Notes under the pieces: model-generated
What the model saw: the letters and a program-made list of their open reading frames with translations, nothing else
Database searches by the model: none
What the model was told of the DNA's origin: nothing
Shown here: positions 1 through 11,348 of the stretch, piece after piece
How the letters are laid out: every line of letters starts with the position of its first letter
Position numbering within the stretch: position 1 is the stretch's first letter
From: Hemicordylus capensis
Taxonomy: Eukaryota > Chordata > Lepidosauria > Squamata > Cordylidae
Reading direction: 5' to 3'
Assembly: GCF_027244095.1 (NCBI RefSeq)
Contig: NC_069657.1
Coordinates: 242,212,674 to 242,276,673 of the forward strand
Length of the DNA: 64,000 bases
Translations under genes and position numbers: made by a program

Positions 1-126
1 TGGAGATCGGCAGGAGCAGAGAGTAAAAAAACTAGATTCAATGTGAACTAGATTTTCACCGTATTCATAATGGGGATGTGAGTGTGAGTGCAGGATATAT
101 TGTGAAGTGTGTTTGTGTGTGTATAT

Positions 127-188
127 CAGCGAGGGGCCCATTTTAAAATCTTGTCTCTGGGCCCCCTCCAACCTTGCTACGCCCCTGA
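127..188 (-). repeat. hAT-like terminal fragment, copy 1
   Basis: The sequence runs GGGGCCCATTTTAAAATC ... CCTTGCTACGCCCCTGAT. The same arrangement recurs at 1726-1789 (same orientation), 24752-24811 and 42515-42610 (inverted). The end word CAGGGGCGTAGC read on the minus strand is like the terminal inverted repeats of vertebrate hAT elements. Only the end is recognisable; no target duplication was found. Confidence 0.45.
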
Positions 189-1725
189 TCCTCAATGATT
201 TAAACTGATTCCTCGCTTGGGAAGCTTTGGGCAAGTGCCAGTCAAAGGCTCTTATTGGCTGCTTTTCACTGGGAATTGTCAGGAGACAGTAGGGCAAGGT
301 GCACTTCGCAGCCGTGCAGCACCCCGGTCTCATGCACGTTTGTTCAAGGAAGTCTCCGACTGATTTCAATGGGGCTTACTTCCTCTCGCAGTAAAGCCCC
401 GAGCCTGGGAAGCCTCCTTCTGTACTCTTACGATACCCTTTTTGAAATGTGGTGACAAGAGCTTCATGTTATGCAGTTACAACCAAGCCTCCTGGTATCT
501 TGATAATTCTTATCTACCACACGCTGATCCGACAGCTTTTGGAGCCTGTGTGAGTGATGGGGGGTGGGGTCAAGATAATGAAAATTCTGTTGAGCAAACA
601 GCAGTTGGGGTGAGGAAGGTGAGGCTGGATACCACTTTGCTGTTGCTCTCTGGTAGGGCAGCCTGTTTACATAGGGGGAAACACATTTGTTTGAGACAGT
701 CTGAGCTTATCCAGAAAGGAAACATGCCAGAAACACAACCCTAATAAACAGAGAGGAAAGAAGGCAATAGGCACCTGACTCCAGAGCTTGCATGGAAATC
801 ACACAGCTTTATCGGTACAGAGTTTTCAGGTGAGTCTATAGAGGACTGCCGCCTTTCAGACCTTGCTTTCCAAGGTCAATCTCCATTTCACATCTGCAGG
901 CTGGCTGCAGCCCCTGTGCATATGCAAATCCCAGAGTTCAGTAGGGCTTACCTTCAGGATTTTAGGCTCAATTCCAATATCAAAAAGTTAAACAAAAATG
1001 GGTATTCTCCCCTCCTTTTTTAAAAACACAAAATCTAGCAGTTATCTAGATCTGTCTACAGCACTAATGGGAACACATAGCTCTCTTGCAAGGCAAGTTT
1101 CAAGAGAAACTTAGTAGTCTTTATAGTACCAAAGCTAAATATTGACTTTAGATAGTAAACTATCTACTAGGAAATAGTACCTCTGTTGAACTTCAGTGTG
1201 TGGGCTATACCCAACCAGTTGCAAGGTCAGAGTTGTATTGCTTTGCTTTTTGATTTCAATATCTATGAGGGCAGTTCAATAATGAATAAGTCACTCACCT
1301 CTGTAGAAAGAGAGAAAATAACCTGAAAGTAAATCTCCAATCATTAGATCCCTGCATATCCCCTCTCATCAATGAGTAGTAGCTGCTGCTTTTGCTGTAA
1401 CAATATTTTAAACTGAACAGATGCTGAGGAAGATTAACTGTTCCCTGCTAGCCTAATCTTTTGCACTAACTTTTTCTGTGATATCAACATGATATTACTG
1501 CAGTATTAGTACAATGTTCCATCGATGACACTGTGCTAGTGTCTCAAACTCTTCTGTTGGCCCAGAAATTAATAATAGGCTGCAGGCTCTTTTTTGAGGG
1601 GTGGGGGAGAACTAACTGGGAACAGAGGCATTTTACGGTCATGCAGCAGCCTTGATTGGGGCTTTGGGTGTGTTTGTGAGGAGAGACATGGAGCCTGACT
1701 CCTCAATTAGTATGAGACCCCGTGG

Positions 1726-1789
1726 AGCAGTGAGGGCCCATTTTAAAATCTCATTTCTAGGCTCACTCCAACCTTGCTACACCCCTGAT
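1726..1789 (-). repeat. hAT-like terminal fragment, copy 2
   Basis: Second copy of the element end at 127-188, with the same GGCCCATTTTAAAATC core and CTTGCTACACCCCTGAT end. It differs by several substitutions, so this is a dispersed repeat and not a local duplication. Confidence 0.45.
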
Positions 1790-2239
1790 ATCCTTTAATT
1801 ATTTTCAGAGTATCTGGGAAAAGCCAAATTCTCCATTTATTTTAAAAACTTATGTAATAGTGATGATACAATGCATAGTAGGGAATTAGGCACTTCTGTT
1901 TAGTTTTCCAAGTACACCTCCACATAGTATTTGGGTATTTCTCGCCCTCTCCAGCTTGGTGGAGCCCGTTCTGCTCCTTGGTTTTCCTCGGAGCTTAGGG
2001 CGATGAAGCAACTCAGACAACGGCTGGAACGACGCTGTGGTCTCTGTTCCCTAAAGGCTCCATGACACTGACATCACACACCAGGTCCTGGTTCGACCTC
2101 TTTGTCAGGATAAAATTTGACCTCTTCCTCAGGATTAAGCCCAAGGTCACCTTCTCTCTGGTTGGTTCCATGACCAACTATTCCATGACTAACTGTTCTA
2201 GGGCACAATCATTCAGCATATCTAGAAATTTGACCTCTT

Positions 2240-3640
2240 TGTCATGACCTGACTGTGAATTTTACCCAGTCTATGTGTGAGTAATTAAAGTCACCTATTA
2301 TTACTGCCCTGTTTCTCCTTGATGACTCCCTGATTTCCTTCTGCAACTCCCAGACACTGTCAGCGTTTTGATCCGGAGGGCGATAGCACGTCCCCAGTAG
2401 CACATTTCTTTTCAGGCCTTGTATTGTCACCCACAGGGTTTCTGTGGAGGACTCCAGTCCACCTAGGTTTTCTAGCTTGTTAGATTCTATCCCTTCTTTA
2501 ACATACAGTGCTTCTCCACCTCCAAGGCACCACTCCCTGTCCTTTCTATAGAGTTTATATCCAGAGATAAGTGTCCCACTGGTTCTCACTGTTCCATCAT
2601 GTTTCTGTTATGCCCACTATATCTATTTCTGTGTTAGTAACCAAGCACTCCAGCTCACCCATCTTGGCCCAGAGGCTTCTGGCATTGGCATATAAGCACC
2701 TATATGCTGAATCTCTTACCTGGTGAGTGCTATCTTTCTTTTGGCTCTTTGACCTCTTTGACCAGCTAGCACAGCCTTCTGTCTCCTTTTTATGTGGTTC
2801 TACTCTGTCTCCTTCTGTTTTATCTGAATCTTTTACACCCTCTCACCTTAAGGTATGGCATTTGCTGAACCACATACTGCCCAGCTCCTGTTCCCCAGGC
2901 ATCATTTTAAAAGCTGCTCTGTGGCCTTTTAAATTTTAAGTGCCATCAGTCTGGTTCCCTTTTGGTTCAAGTACAGCCTGTCCCTTTTGTAGGGACTTTG
3001 CTTGTCCCAAAACATATCCTAGTGCCTAAAAAATCTAAACTCCTCCTCCCGGCACCATCTCACCTATGTATTGAGACTCCTCAGCTCTGCCTGTCTCACT
3101 GACCCTGTGCGCGGAACAGGTAGCATTTCTGAGAATGCTACCTTGGGGGTCCTGGACTTCAATATGCTACCTATCCGCATAAATTTGGCTTCCAGAACCT
3201 CCTGATTACAGTTCCCAACATTGTTGGTGCCAACATGCACCACGACAGCTGGCTCCTCCCCAGGACTGCCTAAAAGCCTACCTAGACTCTGCGTAATATC
3301 CGCAACCTTCGCACCAGGCAGGCAAGTCACTGTGTGGTCTACATGAGCAACACAGAGCCGTGTGTGGCCTAGTGCTGCCATCAGGAGCAAGGATGGCTAG
3401 ATGATGCTGTTCAAGGTGCCTCCACATCGACGACATCCCAAGATGCTTGCCGTCTTTGCCCCTTCTGATCTGTGCCCTGCTGTGGGTGTAGTCAGCACAT
3501 GTGGCTCACCTTGGCAGTGCTCAATGTGGCCCCACACGGTGCTGCTGGTGGTGGTCCTGGACCATTTTGGTGGTAGCAGTACTACCGGGACTTCTGGGAG
3601 CCACCCCCGCCCACTGCCCTCCATCCGAGGCTGAGAAGGT
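2240..3640 (-). mobile_element. CR1 LINE fragment (ORF1 C-terminus and ORF2 endonuclease)
   Basis: Two minus-strand frames belong to a CR1 non-LTR retrotransposon. At 2242-2589 lies part of the apurinic-type endonuclease, with the family signatures GGGEALYVKEGI, GTCYRPPDQNAD and VIIGDFNYSHIDW. At 3064-3390 lies the SGNH-esterase-like C-terminal part of ORF1, with CLPGAKV and VVHVGTNNVG. Order and strand match an intact CR1 (ORF1 upstream of ORF2). The reverse transcriptase is absent, so the copy is truncated. GC-rich frames on to about 3640 and 3845 may be more ORF1, but I do not recognise them. CR1 is the commonest LINE of sauropsids; this copy is inactive. Confidence 0.8.
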
Positions 3641-6306
3641 CCAGGTGCAACAGGAATGACTTCCCCCTACGGAAGGGAAAGAAAGACCAGGCAGAGGTTG
3701 CACTGAAAAGGGGGAGTAGTGGGGAGGAGGATGGAGAGAGGGATCTGGCTGGGCTAGCAGCTGTCAACACCTTCTCCTTCTCCGCTTCCATGGAAAAAGC
3801 TTCTTCCCTGACAGGGCCTCCCTCCACTTCTACCTCAGGCACCACAAGCGGCTACAGGCAGCACTGGATAGGTGAGCCTGCACGCAACGGCCTCTAAGAG
3901 GACAGTGGCGACTTGGGGTGTAGGACCCAGCTTGCTGCCCTCACCCCCCACCAGCATCACCCTCCCTCTGATCCTGCTCCTAGCTCTGCCCTACACCTTC
4001 ATGGGCATCCCTTTCCCCAAACTAGGCCCTATTTAAAAGAAAGTACTCTAACCTAAGACAACACTTGAAACCTAAAACCAAACAAAAAGTACAAAACCTA
4101 AAACCAAACTCTCTGGTGTGGGGCTTACCAATCTGACATCTTCAGTTGGAGTCTGACCAGGAGGGAGCTCAGCTCCTCTCATAACTGTACCATTTAAATT
4201 TGTGTAAAAATACTAATTTGAGTGTTACAGATAGGGAGACAGGCTACTACAGTCACTTACTCACATTCACATTAAGTGAATAAGCAGTGTCCTATTGAAA
4301 TTAATGGGACAAGTTTACTTGTCCTATTAATTTCAATGGGAATACTCATTGCTAATTTTCTTTGAAGCCTGTCAGTCAGGTTGAGGGGAGGGATATTCTG
4401 AGCACATAGCCAGCCAATCAGGAGTAGATGAGAAGGATCTTTACCCTCCTCCCTCCCCTTCTGCAGCAGATACATTGCTGAGGATGCATTGGCTTCAAGG
4501 TGTGGGGGAGTAAATATCACAGTTGTAGCATGGGATGCAGGAGGGTACTTCCTGGGACTGTTTCAAGTACCCCTAGGGATACCACCTGTACCCTAGAGAT
4601 GATCGTACCCCCTAGTGGAAACCCCTGGCCTAAACTGTTGCCTCTTCCTCCTGCAACATTTTCCCTTCCAACGCCGTCAGCAAAAAAGTGGTGATCAAAG
4701 GCTGATCACTGGCACTTTGGGGAATAGCGCGCGGGGGGTGGGGGGGAATGTGTGAGGAGCTGTGTGGATGACCAGCAACTACCATGAGAAATGGTAAATA
4801 AAATGACATATCACTGTCTGGAAACAGCCTATGGAGGACTGTGGCACCAGTATAGTTAAAGAACCATTCCCTCACCCCTCCCTTTTATGGACTAAAGTTT
4901 AACACTTTGTTCATTAATCCTCTTATTTGAAACCTTCATCTGGCAATGACCTTGAGCGTCATGTCTGATGTCCTTGGGGAACTCTCTTTCTTTGTATTAT
5001 GCAACTATCTCAATAACCCTGTGATTTACTAACATTAATTATCATTATTATTTTAAAAAATGTTATGCACTTCATGGATTTGGGCCTGAAAGACCAAGGA
5101 AATCTTTGGGTGCACGGATGGCAAGCTGTAAGCGAGCACCACTGGGTGACATGGCACAACATCATGACTGATCATGTCCATTAAGGCATTAGGATACAAT
5201 TTCCCAGCTTTGTGGAGCTTGAGCCAAAATGAGATTGCCCTAACCCTGCTCTTAAACCAGCAGTTTTTAAAAAATCATTAAAAACCCTAATAAGGTAAAG
5301 AGCACAGCAGAACACTGAAGAAGTCACAAAGCAATGCTTTCAGACCACTGTTATCTTTTCATTTGGCCTGAAATCAGTCAGCAATTGTATTACCCATTAT
5401 GAGGAAATATTTAGAAAAAGGTAAGAGCCTTGTGATGTCAACAACAGTACTGCCAATGTTTCAAAAACATCCAAAAATAAAATCTCTGCAGGTCCTCCCC
5501 ACCAATTTTAAACGGAATAATTGGTTTTAAAGTTTTATTTGCAGAATTCTGTACAGAATGTCTCTTAAAATTACAGATGGATTTGGAAATAAAATCTTGG
5601 ACACTGTGTGGAAATCTTCTCCGAAACAACTGTGCAGCTATTTAAAACCAGTTCTTTGAAGACGTATATAGTTTAATTAAATTAATTACATACAATGGAA
5701 AAATAGTAAAGAATATAACTAAATATTTTTGAATGGCTCAATTTTAAATGCATACATATGCATTAAAATGGCATTTGCCTTAAGTTATTTAAATGACAGC
5801 AGGCCTTGTAGGCCACATTAGATTTGTTGACTGCCAGAGAGTATATACTTAATATTTTCTTATAATGGACATCTATTTCCTACTTTATTGATTTACTATC
5901 CATTATTAAGTTAAAACTTGTCACGTAAGTATTAAAAGTTGAACAAGTTCCCTTTAAACAGACAATGTTTTTGAATGCTAAATGGCCTGTTCTACAATTC
6001 AGTTAATCAGGGACTGAACCCTAAGTAGTCCCATTAGGCTTTAGCTGGATTAAATTGCTTCCGGTCCATATATTCCAGGTTAATATATATGCATACTGGA
6101 TTATAAGTAGCCAGAAATCTTAATAAATATTTTAGCAAAATAGCTAGCTAAAATGAAGTAAAAACAACTGCTCATCTTGTCCTTCATCACTGCATTTGGA
6201 GGCTTTTGTTTCTTTCCTACACTTTCTCTAACGTACGAACTTCAGATAGAAATAGAAGGGGTTAGCAAAATTCTTTGAAATAGATATGAAGTTAACCAGA
6301 TGTGAC
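3641..6306. other. LIG4 downstream region and probable 3' UTR
   Basis: No coding frame of note. The AT-rich part adjoining the LIG4 stop, about 5300-6306, is the likely 3' UTR on the minus strand. Minus-strand AATAAA words (TTTATT on the plus strand) occur near 5530 and 5882 and are candidate polyadenylation signals. The true 3' end cannot be fixed from sequence alone. Confidence 0.4.
4290..4341. repeat. Short near-perfect hairpin
   Basis: Arms of about 22 bp (TCCTATTGAAATTAATGGGA and its near-perfect reverse complement) flank a few-base loop (AAGTTTACTT region). It lies about 2 kb downstream of the LIG4 stop, probably beyond its 3' UTR. It may be a remnant of a palindromic MITE; function unknown. 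Confidence 0.5.
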
Positions 6307-9030
6307 TTATATTAAGTAAACATTTTCATTCTGTAACTTTCCAGTCTTTATGGAATCCTTTATCCATTGTTCAGACAGAATTTTGAATTTCCTATTAAAT
6401 GTTCTTCTAACGGTCTTTAGTTCTTTCACTTGAGCATGATCTCTTCCAACGATTACATGGGACACACCCTCCTCAAGCTGTGTGAGCACTTTTGCTCCAT
6501 GAAAACGAAGCATCAAAATGTCAGTTCGCAGAACTGTTTGATTAATCTCAGCACCTGAATTGCTCACTTTGTCCGGAGGGGCCAAATAAATGGTGTGCTG
6601 CCTGAACATGCTGAGCGGAAAGTTCTCCCAGGAATAACGTGCTTCTATGTCAGCAATCACATCCCAAGAGATCTTTTCCTCAAATTTACTCATTCTTGAG
6701 AAGACCTCCTTCAACTGGGCCTTATCAGTATCAACCATATAACTGTCACCATAGCGGTCATATTCACAGGCAAAGTGTTGTTTTGTTTCTGGAGACATGT
6801 GGATCATGAAAGCAGGCTGCCAAGGCACAAACATTTGGGTTTGAAAGCATTGTAAAAGCCATTCCACTCTCACAACATCATGTTTGTTGGAAGAAATAAT
6901 ATTTTTCACTCTGACATTCTCAGTTCCTGCAACAACGCAATAGGTGTCCAGACCTGGGTTTTGTACGATGGAACCACCATATTGTGCTATTTTACTTTCC
7001 AGCTCATATTTTGAATAGTCACCTGTCCCAGACATAACACAAAATTCAACATCTTCAAATATACTGAGAATTTTGTTTACATTAGAAAGATCAGGGGCTT
7101 TAAAATGATCCATTACACCAATTTTTTTCTTAACCTTCTGCAGAGTTTTACGCTTCTTTTCTTGAGGCTCATCATCATCTATATCAAGGTGCTTAGTTGC
7201 TAACTTCCCAAAAGCTTTACCTCTGAGTTGTTCTAGAAGGTCAAGAGTCATACATTCATGCCATTCTTTATCTTCTCTTATCCTCTCAATACGTGGGAAA
7301 CGCAATGTACAATCAGTTTTGTACATATCACTACTGACAATCTCAGCTGCTTTGATTTGAACAATGACCGAATTCTGAGGTTCAATGTAGACTTCAGGCT
7401 TCTCAGTCCCACACAAGATATTACAAGGAGGATCCTTTTTACGATATGGCTTCCAATGTTTGGCTAGCTTTAAGCCAAGATCATACAGCTCTTTCATAGT
7501 GTAACCAGAGCCAACACGACAGATTGACTGGAATACAGATGGATTTTCACCAGGTAAAGGAGTCTCTGCAACTGCACATAAGAAGTGTGACATCATGCCA
7601 CCACGAAGACCTTTTCCCCAGTAGCCTCCAACAATTAAAAGATCTAGCTCATCCATCAGTCCACTGACATACTCTGGTTTGATTTTGAGCCATCCTTCCC
7701 CACGTTTGTCTGGTTTGTAAATCGACATGGGGTCTTTTACCACAATTCCTTCTTCCCTGTTATCTATTGCTTCATTTAGAGCATCTACTACTTCTTTCCG
7801 GGTGCTAGCTTGACTTTTCAAAACCACCTGCATTCGACCTACTATTGGTGTAAAAGTCTCATTTAGAATGTCATATCTTTTGCTCAACACTTGATGACCC
7901 AACTTTTCATCATTAATCATTAGAACATCAAATACACAGAAGCATGTCTGTAACTCAGAATCGTATACCATTCTTTTGATGTCAAATTTGCTTCCCTTCT
8001 GCATAAACGTCTGTGTGGTTGGATTGTAGGCCATCATTTCACCATCCAAAATACAGTTCTGAATATTGTTTTTAAAAGCATTATGAATGAATGGAGTCAA
8101 TGAACCTTCAAGGGGAGAAGAGCCAAACTGCTGAGTATAATCATACCCATTTCGGGAAAAATACTTGTAAACATCTCCATCTTTGTGCATCTGCATTCTC
8201 TCACCATCTAGTTTGGTCTCTATGTAGAAACTCTGGTTGTTCATTTGTTTCTCTATTTGTTGTACATCAGCAATAGCAGCAAGCATTGGTTTAAAGGCAG
8301 AAAACAATGTAATAGAAACATCACTAAGAGATACGCAGGGATCGTGCAACTGTCTACAAACCTTCTCCAAGTCAGTTGTTACATTGTGCAACTCTGCAGC
8401 ATCAGCATGGAAGGTGGAAAACAAAGTTTGCTGGCTGACACCAAGTTTCAGATCCTTTATGATCATCCTAATCAACCATTTCTGTTCAAGTGCTGAGCTC
8501 TGAGTTATTAACTGAAGAAGACTCTTCTTGACTAGATCTTTCCTTTTGGCAGCATTATTACTAGCAACAGAATCTAAAAGATCATTCACTTGTTGTATGG
8601 TAAGTTGACCTTGCTTGAGACATCTTGGTTTCAACACAAAATATGCAATCATAGCAAAGTCTCCAGCATCCCCTCGTGAGCCAGTAGGTGTTCGATAATT
8701 TAGAAGTTTTAAAGCATCTTTTCCATCTTTGGGTAAATTTAGCAATTCAATATAGAGCTTAGCAAGCATAACTTCTTTAATTCCATAAGCCATCCTCTCT
8801 CTTTCCAGCTGTGGAAGAATAAGTCTCATTGCTGGATAAAAAGAATCTGTCACAATCTTCTCATTTTTATGAAGGGCATCATGAAATTTCCTCCAGGAAT
8901 CTAAAAAATCCTTGAAAATTTTTGTTTTCTCTGGACGTGATCTGCATTTCTGTATTCGTTCTAATGTTGAGCAGAGGTCTGCAAAAGGAACTTGTGATGC
9001 CACAGTTAGAGAAGGAGAATGGGAAGACAT
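6307..9030 (-). CDS. LIG4: DNA ligase IV, complete single-exon coding region
   Basis: ATP-dependent DNA ligase that, with XRCC4 and XLF, seals double-strand breaks in nuclear non-homologous end joining and V(D)J recombination. The 907-residue frame (human about 911) follows the known protein throughout. The helical DNA-binding domain spans about 1-240. The adenylation domain has the KLDGER motif with catalytic Lys273, then EEGIVVKDP and GWLKIKPEY. The OB-fold domain runs to about 620. Two BRCT domains lie at about 650-740 and 805-907, with the XRCC4-binding linker between them. The start is the ATG at 9028-9030, where [20 protein letters not shown] matches the human start in length; the frame extends six codons further but begins with GTG, not ATG. 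A splice acceptor (TTTTTGCAG) ends at 9048, so a non-coding exon lies upstream, as in other vertebrates. No frame damage; the gene looks functional. Confidence 0.98.
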   Translation of the reverse strand: MSSHSPSLTVASQVPFADLCSTLERIQKCRSRPEKTKIFKDFLDSWRKFHDALHKNEKIVTDSFYPAMRLILPQLERERMAYGIKEVMLAKLYIELLNLPKDGKDALKLLNYRTPTGSRGDAGDFAMIAYFVLKPRCLKQGQLTIQQVNDLLDSVASNNAAKRKDLVKKSLLQLITQSSALEQKWLIRMIIKDLKLGVSQQTLFSTFHADAAELHNVTTDLEKVCRQLHDPCVSLSDVSITLFSAFKPMLAAIADVQQIEKQMNNQSFYIETKLDGERMQMHKDGDVYKYFSRNGYDYTQQFGSSPLEGSLTPFIHNAFKNNIQNCILDGEMMAYNPTTQTFMQKGSKFDIKRMVYDSELQTCFCVFDVLMINDEKLGHQVLSKRYDILNETFTPIVGRMQVVLKSQASTRKEVVDALNEAIDNREEGIVVKDPMSIYKPDKRGEGWLKIKPEYVSGLMDELDLLIVGGYWGKGLRGGMMSHFLCAVAETPLPGENPSVFQSICRVGSGYTMKELYDLGLKLAKHWKPYRKKDPPCNILCGTEKPEVYIEPQNSVIVQIKAAEIVSSDMYKTDCTLRFPRIERIREDKEWHECMTLDLLEQLRGKAFGKLATKHLDIDDDEPQEKKRKTLQKVKKKIGVMDHFKAPDLSNVNKILSIFEDVEFCVMSGTGDYSKYELESKIAQYGGSIVQNPGLDTYCVVAGTENVRVKNIISSNKHDVVRVEWLLQCFQTQMFVPWQPAFMIHMSPETKQHFACEYDRYGDSYMVDTDKAQLKEVFSRMSKFEEKISWDVIADIEARYSWENFPLSMFRQHTIYLAPPDKVSNSGAEINQTVLRTDILMLRFHGAKVLTQLEEGVSHVIVGRDHAQVKELKTVRRTFNRKFKILSEQWIKDSIKTGKLQNENVYLI

Positions 9031-9047
9031 CTTGATTCCTTTTGGCA

Positions 9048-9062
9048 CTGCAAAAACAAAAT
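9048..9062 (-). other. LIG4: LIG4 coding-exon splice acceptor
   Basis: On the minus strand a T-rich tract ends in TTTGCAG, giving an exon start at 9047, 17 nt before the ATG. This matches the vertebrate LIG4 layout: non-coding 5' exon(s), then one exon carrying the whole coding region. Confidence 0.8.
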
Positions 9063-9128
9063 GTTAAAAGTGATTAAAAATGCATGCCAACCTTTAGTTT
9101 TCAAACAGAGAAGCTCGGTTCAGGCACA

Positions 9129-9745
9129 CTTAGTGATGTGCAAACAGGTTCGACATTGAACATGTTCGGTTTGCCGGTTTGGGGTCGAACCGAAACACCC
9201 TGTTCGGTCCAACTCTGGATTGAAACCACCACCCCTGGCCATTCGGGGGGGGGGGGGGTTGCGATTTTTAATTTTTTTATATTTTTACCCCCTCTGGGGG
9301 ACTTGCTCTAGGTGGCGGGGTGGTGGTCCGTGGGGGTTCCCCTCCCCCGCTGGGCCTCCTTGCTTCCCAAACTGGCCCATTCAGCCAGCTCTTGTAGGCC
9401 ACGCAGAGGCTGACTGCGCAGGCACAGTAGCCTCCAAAATGGCCACCAAACCAGAGAGGGAAGGTCTGAATGGGCTGAAGAGCCAGCCAAACGGGCTGGT
9501 TTGGGAGGCAAGGAAGCCGGCAGGGGGAGGGGGAACCCCTATGGACCCACCCTCCCACCACCTTAGATCTAATCACCACCATCTAAAAATATAAAAAATT
9601 TCAACCCCCGCCTGCCCCCCCCCCCACGAACGGCCAGGGGTGGTGGTTTCAGCCCAGGGTTGGACCAAACGGGGTGTTTCGATTTGACCCCAAACAGTTG
9701 AACCGAACACGTTCGATGTCGAACCTGTTTGCACATCACATATTC
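9129..9745. mobile_element. hAT-like non-autonomous element with long inverted ends
   Basis: Left end GTGATGTGCAAACAGGTTCG is repeated in inverse at about 9720-9741. The inverted similarity continues for roughly 120 bp each side (GTTCGGTTTG and GGGGTCGAACC-type words), with G- and C-runs inside. The TAGNGATGTGCA terminal pattern is shared with the elements at 9952-11299 and 10092-10747. No clear target duplication was seen; sequence on to about 9875 ending GTGCACACCCCTA may be a second end of the same family. No coding capacity, in probable LIG4 intron 1. Confidence 0.6.
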
Positions 9746-10044
9746 GATGTTGAACACCCCCCCCCGCACCAGACCGGGGGCGGGGGTTCGAGGGAGTGCC
9801 GGACCGAACTGGCCCAGTCTGGGTCCAGTTTGGACTCAAACCAAACTGGGCTAGCCAGTTCCGTGCACACCCCTAGTATCAGTGTCCTCTACCATGAAGA
9901 GAGATGCAAAGAACTTGTTTAGCTTCTCTGTAGTCTCCATATCCTCCTTAATAGGGATGTGCACAAAGTGTTTCGGTACCTCTAATTCAAGGCACTGAAA
10001 CACTTCAAGCTGTCTCAGCTGAATCTTTTCAGCGGGCAACAAGT

Positions 10045-10675
10045 GGGCACTTTAAAAAGGACGAAGGTGGGTCTTACCTGCTCCTCCGTTGTAGGGATGA
10101 GCCCGGACCGGTCCAGAGGCCATTCTGAAGGCCTCTGAACTGGTCCGGACATGAGGGCGGTCCGGCAGTCCAGCACTGTTGTGGGGGGCTCTTTAAGGGC
10201 GGGGGAGGGTGTACTTAACCCCCCCACCGCGTTTCCCCCACCGGCACGTTCGTTTTGTAAAGCTTTTGGGGCGGCAGGATACCTCCCTGTCGCCCCTTCC
10301 CCCAGTCGTCAGCAAAAGGCTTCAAAAAGCCTTTTGCATGTGCACACATCGCGTGCGCATGTCACGTCAACGTGCGCATGCGCAAAAGGCTTTTTGAAGC
10401 CTTTTGCCGACGACTGGGGGAAGGGGCGGCAGGGAGGTATCCTGACGCCCCAAAAGCTTTACAAAACGAACGCGCCGGTGGGGGAAACGCGGTGGGGGGG
10501 TTAAGTACACCCTCCCCCGCCCTTAAAGAGCCCCCCACAACAGTGCTGGACCGCTGGACCGCCCTCATGTCCGGACCAGTTCAGAGGCCTTCAGAATGGC
10601 CTCCGGACCGGTCCGGGCTCATCCCTACAACGGAGGAGCAGGTAAGACCCACCTTCGTCCTTTTTAAAGTGCCCA
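10045..10675. repeat. Giant imperfect palindrome, arms about 300 bp
   Basis: The left arm (10045 to about 10340) reads as the reverse complement of the right arm (about 10375-10675) with few mismatches. Paired words include GGCACTTTAAAAAGGACGAA with TTCGTCCTTTTTAAAGTGCC, and GCAAAAGGCTTCAAAAAGCC with its inverse. The symmetry runs past the left end of the nested element and its target duplication, about 47 bp into the flanking host element, while the matching right arm lies inside the nested element. The centre is short (CATGTGCACACATCGCG...), so the strand could form a long hairpin. Confidence 0.85.
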
Positions 10676-10747
10676 CCCTCCCCCGCCCTTAAAGAGCCCC
10701 CCACACCAGTGCCAGACCACAGCTCTGGGGTTCCATGCACATCCCTA
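10092..10747. mobile_element. Second hAT-like element nested inside the first
   Basis: It begins TAGGGATGAGCCCGG and ends CCATGCACATCCCTA. Exact 8-bp direct repeats CTCCGTTG lie at 10084-10091 and 10748-10755, so this is a separate insertion into the 9952-11299 element. Most of its length is a palindrome centred near 10355. It has no transposase. GC-rich words such as CCCTCCCCCGCCCTTAAAGA occur in both arms and again near the right end. Confidence 0.75.
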
Positions 10748-10893
10748 CTCCGTTGCTCCTCTGCCTCCATCCCTGCAGTGCTGTCAGTAATATACAGCCG
10801 CACTGTCTGTTCTGAAAAGCCTGTGCGGCTGCTTCCTGCTTGGGAACAGGAGGTTCCCTGTTCCCAGCAGCACATGTGTGTCCATGTCACACA

Positions 10894-10896
<3 letters not shown>

Positions 10897-10942
<46 letters not shown>

Positions 10943-10950
10943 TTATTATT
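10897..10950. repeat. (ATT)n microsatellite
   Basis: About 16-18 consecutive ATT units at the A/T-rich tail of an L2-like fragment that runs on the minus strand to the right. Such tails are the usual 3' termini of L2/CR1-type repeats. Confidence 0.9.
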
Positions 10951-10959
10951 ATTAATTCA

Positions 10960-11195
10960 ATTTCTATACTGCCCTTCCAAAAATGGCTCAGGGCGGTTTA
11001 CACAGAGAAATAATATATACATAAGATGGATCCCTGTCCCCAAAGGGCTCACAATCTAAAAAAAACCATAAGATAGACACCAGCAATAGTCACTGGAGGT
11101 GCTGTGCTGGGGGTGGATAGGGCCAGTTACTCTTCCCCTGCTAAATAAAGAGAATCACCACATTAAAAAGGTGCCTCTTTGCCAAGTACCTGCAC
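10960..11195 (-). repeat. L2-like LINE 3' end
   Basis: Contains TTCTATACTGCCCTTCCAAA, CCAAAGGGCTCACAATCTAA and GCCTCTTTGCCAAG. The same phrases recur at 25690-25800, 33395-33570 (minus) and 28213-28480, 29395-29590 (plus). On the minus strand it reads TTAGATTGTGAGCCCTTTGG, the hallmark L2-type tail. No coding part. Confidence 0.65.
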
Positions 11196-11348
11196 ATGCA
11201 CTGAGTGATGAAGAGGCAGGTAATACCTGCTTTCCTCCGTTTAAAGCACCCGCTCACTGCCCCCCCAAATGTGCACAAAATACTTTGTGCACATCCCTAC
11301 TCCTTAATAATCCCTTTTACTCCCTCATCATCTAATGGACCAATTGCC

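Larger units (their letters stand above)
1..2239. other. Intergenic DNA, no gene seen
   Basis: No convincing coding exon. Short open frames here lack codon structure and any recognisable domain. It contains two pieces of a hAT-like terminal repeat (separate entries) and AT-rich unique-looking sequence. The stretch 1900-2240 (repeated GACCTCTT-type words) may be a diverged part of the adjoining CR1 copy, but I cannot show that. Confidence 0.5.
9952..11299. mobile_element. Non-autonomous hAT element, 1348 bp, with 8-bp target duplication
   Basis: The ends are inverted repeats of about 18 bp: TAGGGATGTGCACAAAGT at 9952 and ACTTTGTGCACATCCCTA ending at 11299. They are flanked by an exact 8-bp direct repeat CTCCTTAA at 9944-9951 and 11300-11307, the duplication size of the hAT superfamily. 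It has no transposase. Inside are a second hAT-like element (10092-10747), an (ATT)n run and an L2-like LINE tail on the minus strand (about 10965-11190). It interrupts a CR1 copy, so it is younger than that CR1. Confidence 0.85.

Noticed and set aside
9031-9048. Six extra N-terminal codons of LIG4 (PKGIK)
   Set aside because: The frame is open but its first codon is GTG and the splice acceptor cuts within it. The ATG at 9030 aligns with the known start.
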